From assembly GCA_016180165.1 (NCBI GenBank), contig JACPBU010000007.1:1-16448 (forward strand): a stretch of DNA of 16,448 nucleotides, read 5' to 3'. Positions 12,339-16,448 of this stretch are shown piece by piece. This DNA is from Candidatus Woesearchaeota archaeon (GTDB lineage: Archaea > Nanobdellota > Nanobdellia > Woesearchaeales > JACPBV01). Within the stretch, counting starts at the first letter, position 1. Each line of letters starts with the position of its first letter. Position numbers and translations under genes: made by a program. The notes under the pieces are model-generated. The model saw only the letters and a list, made by a program, of their open reading frames with translations, ran no database searches and was not told the origin of the DNA.

Positions 12339-14249
12339 ATGAAGATGCTTATCGCTTTGCTGGCTGCTGTGCTGATAATCTCTCCTGTTGCGCTTGCAAA
12401 GCAGGGGCACATGAAACTGCTGGCAGTCAAGGAAACTGAGAATCTTTATGAGGGGGCGCTGGCAGACCTCTATCTGGAGATAAAGCCAGGCTCGGGGAGG
12501 GTTTTCCTTGACACTTTTCCACTGACCAAAGCAGACACCCAGATCTCGACAAGGTTCGCAAAGCAGGTGGCCTGCGACTATATTGACTTCAACTGCGCAA
12601 AATATGATTTTTTCTATATCATCCGTGCGGATTCGTCGTTCATCGCCGGGCCTTCGGCAAGTGCAGCCATCTCTCTTATCACGATCTCACTGCTTAAAGA
12701 TATTTCCCTGAACCCAGATGTAGTCATCACCGGGACAATCAATTCAGGGGGCATCATCGGGCCCGTTGGGGCCATCAAGGAGAAGATTGATGCCGCTGGG
12801 CTTGGGAAGATTCCTACTGTGCTGATTCCAGAAGGGGAGCGCTTCTGGAAGAATGAAAGCAAAGAGGATGAAAATGAGGCTATTGGCAGTGGAGCGGGAG
12901 GGAAAGGCAGTGGAGCGGGAGGGAAAGGCAGTGGAAGCAGAGGTGATAATAAGACGGAGGAAAAAGCCAATGCAACAAATGATACACTCGACCTGATAGC
13001 CTATGGAGGGGAGAAGGGCATCGCTGTCATCGAAACGACTGACCTCAATGATGCATTTCTTGCTTTCACTGGAAAAAAACTTCTCGACGACAAGGGGGAG
13101 TTTTCTGTGGAGCCATCCTTCCTTGCAACGATGCAGAACCTTGCTGACAGCCTCTGCAACAGGACCGCTTCATTTGTCAGGAGATTTTCCCGGGACCAGA
13201 AGCTAATCGGCAATGAGACTGTCCTCTCCCTCGGGAACCTTTCTGCCCAGGCGCAGGAAGCATATTCGCAGGGGAACTATTACACTGCTGCCTCGCTCTG
13301 CTTTACCGCAAATGTCAAAGGATCCTATCTTCAGGAATTGGGAAGAAGAAACAATGAGACAGCACTCCTTGCAAAAGAAGAGGCACTCCAAAAAAATATC
13401 GATAGGCTGCGTGAGAGCCTCTCCACGAGGGAAAAAAGGACCATCACCGACCTCGAAGCATTTATCATCACCTGGGAAAGGATAACTGAATCCCTTGACC
13501 GGAAACAATCCCTTGCTGAACTTAATGCAACTGATGATTTCATCTACCAGCTCGCTTATGCGACGGAGCGCGTGCATTCCGCATACTCCTGGTTCCGGTT
13601 CTTTGACCATCGGGGAAAAGCGCTGCATCTTGACCGCGAATCGGTCAAGGCATCATGCCAGAACAAGATCATGGAATCGGAAGAGCGCTACCAGTATGTG
13701 CTTTTGTTCTATCCACAGCTTGATGTCCAGGCAACAAAGAAAGAGATTGAGCATGCAAGAAAAGATTTTGAGCTTGAGGAGTATGAGCTCTGCCTGTTCA
13801 AGGCGACGCAGGCAAAAGCAGAGTCCAATGTCATCCTTGGCGTGAGCGGGATTGAGCCTGAGAAAGTGAAAGGCCTCGTGCAAAAGAAGTTAGACGCTGC
13901 AAAAAGAGTCATCGCCAAGCAGGCTGCCAAAGGCAATTTTCCCATTTTGGGATATTCCTACTATGAATACTCCAACCACCTGATAAACACCGATATTTAC
14001 AGCGCCCTTCTCTTTGCAGAATACTCGCTTGAGGTCAGCAATCTTGATATGTATTTCAAAAGCAACGGGGCCTTTTTTCATCTTCCTCCTTTTGGGATGG
14101 AACAGCTCGGCTATCTTCTCGTGGGGATCGCCCTTGGGACAGTGTTAACAGCCCTCGCCCTTGGAAAGAGAGAGCATGGAACAACAAAAAGAAAATCCGA
14201 CAGCAACCCTGGAAGCCGAACAAGGCACCGGGGCATATCAAGGAAGTGA
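12339..14249 (+). CDS. Membrane-anchored Lon-like (S16-type) serine protease, COG1750-like
   Basis: A 636-residue protein with an N-terminal signal peptide or anchor (about 3-20, ending LALAK-like), an S16 protease domain and a C-terminal membrane helix (about 590-612) followed by a basic tail. The Ser-Lys dyad is visible: Ser106 in AGPSASAAIS and Lys147 in GPVGAIKEKIDAAG, with TGTINSGGIIG and VLIPEGE between and after as in Lon. No ATPase domain is present. After about 240 comes a long helical region. I infer that the catalytic part faces outside. At least nine N-x-S/T sequons occur, all outside the membrane segments. Residues 173-216 are a Gly/Ser/charged insert inside the protease domain, built from 21-bp repeats. 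The 3' end overlaps the next gene by 74 bp in another frame. Targets are unknown. Confidence 0.8.
   Translation: MKMLIALLAAVLIISPVALAKQGHMKLLAVKETENLYEGALADLYLEIKPGSGRVFLDTFPLTKADTQISTRFAKQVACDYIDFNCAKYDFFYIIRADSSFIAGPSASAAISLITISLLKDISLNPDVVITGTINSGGIIGPVGAIKEKIDAAGLGKIPTVLIPEGERFWKNESKEDENEAIGSGAGGKGSGAGGKGSGSRGDNKTEEKANATNDTLDLIAYGGEKGIAVIETTDLNDAFLAFTGKKLLDDKGEFSVEPSFLATMQNLADSLCNRTASFVRRFSRDQKLIGNETVLSLGNLSAQAQEAYSQGNYYTAASLCFTANVKGSYLQELGRRNNETALLAKEEALQKNIDRLRESLSTREKRTITDLEAFIITWERITESLDRKQSLAELNATDDFIYQLAYATERVHSAYSWFRFFDHRGKALHLDRESVKASCQNKIMESEERYQYVLLFYPQLDVQATKKEIEHARKDFELEEYELCLFKATQAKAESNVILGVSGIEPEKVKGLVQKKLDAAKRVIAKQAAKGNFPILGYSYYEYSNHLINTDIYSALLFAEYSLEVSNLDMYFKSNGAFFHLPPFGMEQLGYLLVGIALGTVLTALALGKREHGTTKRKSDSNPGSRTRHRGISRK
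12885..12935 (+). repeat. 21-bp tandem repeat within the protease gene
   Basis: Two identical 21-bp copies (12885-12905 and 12906-12926, starting GGCAGTGGAGCGGG) and a 9-bp partial third encode the Gly-Ser-Gly-Ala-Gly-Gly-Lys linker. Confidence 0.88.
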
Positions 14250-16053
14250 AGAAGGAAGTGAAGAGCCTAATAGCCCATCGAGGCTTGCAGATAAGCCTAT
14301 CCATGCTCTGCCTGGGCCTGCTGAACCTGAAATGCCAACAATGAAGGGCTCAACGGGAATGATAGGCTCAGAGGGAATGATGGGCTCCAAAGGTGTGGCT
14401 GGCTCAAAAGGGAACCTGAGGATTTTTTTAGGGATTGCTCTTTTAGCAGCCCTACTTTATGGTAATTCCTTCCTGAACCAATTTGCCTTTGACGACCACA
14501 AGTTCATCTTGGAAAACCCTTCAATAAGGAGTTTTCAGAATATCCCATCGTTTTTTTCCCAGGATGTTGACAAGCTTTACCGGCCATTGAGGCAGGCGCT
14601 TTACACAGCAACTTATGCTATATGGAATACCAATGCCTTTGGCTACCACCTGCAGTCGTTATTGTTCCACATCCTCAATTCATTCCTGGTATTTTTGCTG
14701 GCTGAAAAAATCCTCAGGAAAAGAAAATTCGCATTTGCCGCTGCACTGCTCTTCACAGCACATCCTATCCATACTGAAAGAGTCACCAATATCACTGCCG
14801 GGTTTGACCAGCTCGGCATATTCCTCCTCTTAGCCTCCCTCTTAGCTTATATCTGGTTCAGGGAGCAACATAAAAAGGCTTATCTCTGGCAATCCCTTGG
14901 GCTGTTTATCCTGGGGCTTCTTTCGTCGGAAGAAGCGGTCATTGTATTGCCACTGGCTGCCCTGTTTGATTTTTTTTCCAGGGAGCCTTTCCGGAAGAGG
15001 CTGAAGGTATATGTGCCCTATGCAGGGATAACTGTTTTGTATCTCGGCCTGCGGTTCTGGATATTAGGGATAGGGAAGAGGGCAGAAGGATTCCTCCCTT
15101 ATACTACCTTTGCCACCATGGGTGCTGCTATCATAAAATACATCCGGCTTCTTTTCATCCCTTTTCCGCTGACTGTGCAGCAGGGCATATTCCTCAAGAC
15201 GCTCTCTTTTTTCTCCCCCCAAATTCTGGTGTCCTTTGCAATCATCCTGCTCCTGGTGAGTTTCGCTTTCTTTTACCGCAAAAGATTCCCCGAGATCAGT
15301 TTTGGGATCTTCTGGTTTTTTATCGCCCTCCTCCCCTTTCTCCACTTCATCCCCATACAGACGGTCATGGCTGAGCGCTATCTCTATGTTCCTTCAGCCG
15401 GTTTTGCAATCATTTTGGCATTTCTTGCCGGAAAAGCTGCTGATGCGCCCTGGCGCCCTGCCAAAAAGATCATTGCTTATCCGCTCCTGATGATCATCCT
15501 TGCAAGCTATGGCGTGATTACCGTCGCAAGGAATGCAGACTGGAGAGATGACCTGACGCTATGGCAGCGAACCATCGAGGTATCGCCGTGGAGCTCGTTT
15601 GCCCATGACAACCTTGGCTTTGCCTTTGAGCAGAAGGGAGAGCTCACTCAGGCTATCGCAGAGTTCAAGAAAGCAATTTCGCTTGACAGTGAGAATTATC
15701 AGGCCTATGCCAACCTTGGTGTCGCTTACCTGAAAAAAGGGGAGATTGATGCTGCAGCCCGTGAACTGGAAACTGCACGCAAACTGAATCCCAGCTATGC
15801 AAAATCATACCACTATTTAGGTGTTGCCTACCAGAAAAATGGAGATCTGGAAAAAGCCAGGGAATTTTTCCTGACCGCCATATCCCTTGATGGAGGAGAT
15901 TATGAAGCCCATAACAACTTAGGGGTGCTTTACGCACAGCTTGGGCAAACTGGCTTTGCAAAAAAGGAGTTCCTCAAGGCAATTTCCCTGAAACCGAATT
16001 ATGCCGAAGCACAATATAACCTTAAGCTGCTCAAGGAGATTCCAGAAAATTAA
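14176..16053 (+). CDS. TMTC-like multi-pass membrane protein with C-terminal TPRs (putative O-mannosyltransferase-type)
   Basis: A 625-residue protein. Residues 1-80 are acidic and disordered, with loose KGS/MIGSEG repeats. About eleven membrane helices follow (roughly 82-465), then four TPRs (about 475-600), each with the xxNLGxAYxxxG pattern. The first external loop has FAFDDHKFI (Asp 106-107) and a later YRPLRQ...FGYHLQSLLFHILN segment, the layout of TMTC proteins (GT105), which in animals transfer mannose from dolichol phosphate to proteins. Many prokaryotic relatives are known only by sequence. The ATG at 14176 is preferred over the TTG at 14161; both lie inside the previous gene, so translation is probably coupled. 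ATGs at 14332 and 14341 avoid the overlap and lose only disordered residues. Its substrate could be a surface protein such as the neighbouring protease; that is inference. Confidence 0.75.
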   Translation: MEQQKENPTATLEAEQGTGAYQGSEEGSEEPNSPSRLADKPIHALPGPAEPEMPTMKGSTGMIGSEGMMGSKGVAGSKGNLRIFLGIALLAALLYGNSFLNQFAFDDHKFILENPSIRSFQNIPSFFSQDVDKLYRPLRQALYTATYAIWNTNAFGYHLQSLLFHILNSFLVFLLAEKILRKRKFAFAAALLFTAHPIHTERVTNITAGFDQLGIFLLLASLLAYIWFREQHKKAYLWQSLGLFILGLLSSEEAVIVLPLAALFDFFSREPFRKRLKVYVPYAGITVLYLGLRFWILGIGKRAEGFLPYTTFATMGAAIIKYIRLLFIPFPLTVQQGIFLKTLSFFSPQILVSFAIILLLVSFAFFYRKRFPEISFGIFWFFIALLPFLHFIPIQTVMAERYLYVPSAGFAIILAFLAGKAADAPWRPAKKIIAYPLLMIILASYGVITVARNADWRDDLTLWQRTIEVSPWSSFAHDNLGFAFEQKGELTQAIAEFKKAISLDSENYQAYANLGVAYLKKGEIDAAARELETARKLNPSYAKSYHYLGVAYQKNGDLEKAREFFLTAISLDGGDYEAHNNLGVLYAQLGQTGFAKKEFLKAISLKPNYAEAQYNLKLLKEIPEN

Positions 16054-16129
16054 CCCGGACAAGGCCGTCAGGCCCTGCCAGGGAAAAAGAGGTGATAGAT
16101 TACTATCAATAATTTCTCAGTCTCAGGTG

Positions 16130-16189
16130 ATATATAAACTTTTTCCCTGATAATTATTTCGAAGTGGTGACAATTTTTCCTTTTTTTGT
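16130..16189 (+). other. Intergenic TATA-like site and T-run downstream of the TMTC-like gene
   Basis: In the gap 16054-16342, ATATATAA (16130-16137) resembles a TATA box on either strand, and T5 and T7 runs at about 16173-16187 follow. No gene starts at the predicted position; the T-runs may simply end the upstream transcript. Confidence 0.3.
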
Positions 16190-16245
16190 AGAAATGAGTA
16201 GCGACATCTGAGAAAGTTGTTTGATAATCAGGGAGAAGATTAGTG

Positions 16246-16360
16246 GAATTTTTTGGGATACCAGCAATGGCATCAGAGGAGTTTTCTTTGGGAAGACAGC
16301 AAGAATGTCTGTGGAATTTTCTTTGGGAAAACAGCCAGATCGTCAGAGAAGTTTTTTCAA
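16246..16360. repeat. Degenerate ~35-bp tandem repeats at the 3' end of the amidotransferase gene
   Basis: Three adjacent units begin GARTTTT: 16246-16278 (33 bp), 16279-16313 (35 bp) and 16314-16348 (35 bp). Units two and three share TTTTCTTTGGGAA-ACAGC. A fourth partial unit (AAGTTTTTTC, from 16349) is inside the coding end of the minus-strand gene, and a more decayed one may precede at 16212-16245. Too irregular for a CRISPR. Confidence 0.65.
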
Positions 16361-16448
16361 GAGGGCGTGGACTTCTTTGGGGCCAGCTTTGCCTTTTGTC
16401 TTCTTCATCACGATACCGACGATAAAGTTCAGGGATTTCTCATTTCCT
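16343..16448 (-). CDS. Glu/Asp-tRNA amidotransferase subunit, GatB/GatE-type (3' end only)
   Basis: The last 34 codons of a minus-strand gene that continues past the window. The C-terminal residues LNFIVGIVMKKTKGKAG, then PKEVHALLKKLL and a TGA stop, match the end of the GatB/YqeY domain shared by GatB and GatE, where the usual form is NFLVGQVMKKTKGKADP. The enzyme converts Glu-tRNA(Gln) or Asp-tRNA(Asn) to the amide form. GatB and GatE cannot be told apart from this tail. The position usually held by Asp after KGKA is Gly here. Confidence 0.8.
   Translation of the reverse strand, partial: GNEKSLNFIVGIVMKKTKGKAGPKEVHALLKKLL

Noticed and set aside
16246..16360. Possible CRISPR array
   Set aside because: Units are directly adjacent, diverged and without spacers.
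16243..16425. 60-codon frame over the tandem repeats
   Set aside because: It is antisense to the amidotransferase 3' end and its periodic sequence reflects the DNA repeats.

Overview
This window comes from an archaeon. Archaeal-only or archaeal-type genes lie throughout: ribosomal protein eL41, the small eight-cysteine Zn-ribbon protein paired with aEF-1beta, prefoldin alpha next to ftsY, and the archaeal pantoate kinase and phosphopantothenate synthetase of CoA synthesis. There are four tRNA genes without encoded CCA, three of them interrupted by introns that fold into bulge-helix-bulge (BHB) splice motifs. Nearly every gene has a TATA-like box about 25-30 bp upstream of its start codon, which implies leaderless or nearly leaderless mRNAs. 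A DPANN-type lineage such as a Woesearchaeota relative is my guess from protein style; the sequence does not prove it.

Layout. 1-164: AT-rich hairpins. 165-1148 (+): orphan ATP-grasp protein. 1155-3522 (-): phosphopantothenate synthetase, a membrane-anchored LamG-like protein and pantoate kinase, giving two consecutive steps of the archaeal CoA pathway. 3644-4136 (+): tRNA-Ile(UAU) with one intron and tRNA-Glu(UUC) with two introns, separated by a non-coding island with inverted repeats. 4171-6081 (-): compact Ski2-like DEVH helicase. 6318-6930 (+): translation cluster eL41, Zn-ribbon protein, aEF-1beta. 6931-7359: non-coding, with nested inverted repeats and a candidate structured RNA on the minus strand. 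7360-8052 (+): Bat-type HTH regulator. 8084-8333 (-): tRNA-Gly(GCC) and tRNA-Val(UAC), the latter with a 52-nt intron in the T-loop. 8420-9163 (+): scpA. 9311-12209 (+): PRPP synthetase, prefoldin alpha and FtsY in a tight cluster. 12339-16053 (+): a membrane Lon-like (S16) protease overlapping a TMTC-like multi-pass TPR protein. 16343-16448 (-): the 3' end of a GatB/GatE-type amidotransferase gene, with degenerate 35-bp tandem repeats running across its stop codon.

How the genes work together: most are housekeeping (translation, tRNA, RNA processing, protein folding and targeting, nucleotide and CoA precursors, chromosome condensation). FtsY, the surface-facing protease and the TMTC-like protein form a block for membrane and secreted proteins; the protease is rich in N-glycosylation sequons. 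The most unusual content is in RNA: the identical T-loop (59/60) intron position in two tRNAs, an isoleucine tRNA with a UAU anticodon, and the cloverleaf-like candidate RNA at 7082-7197.
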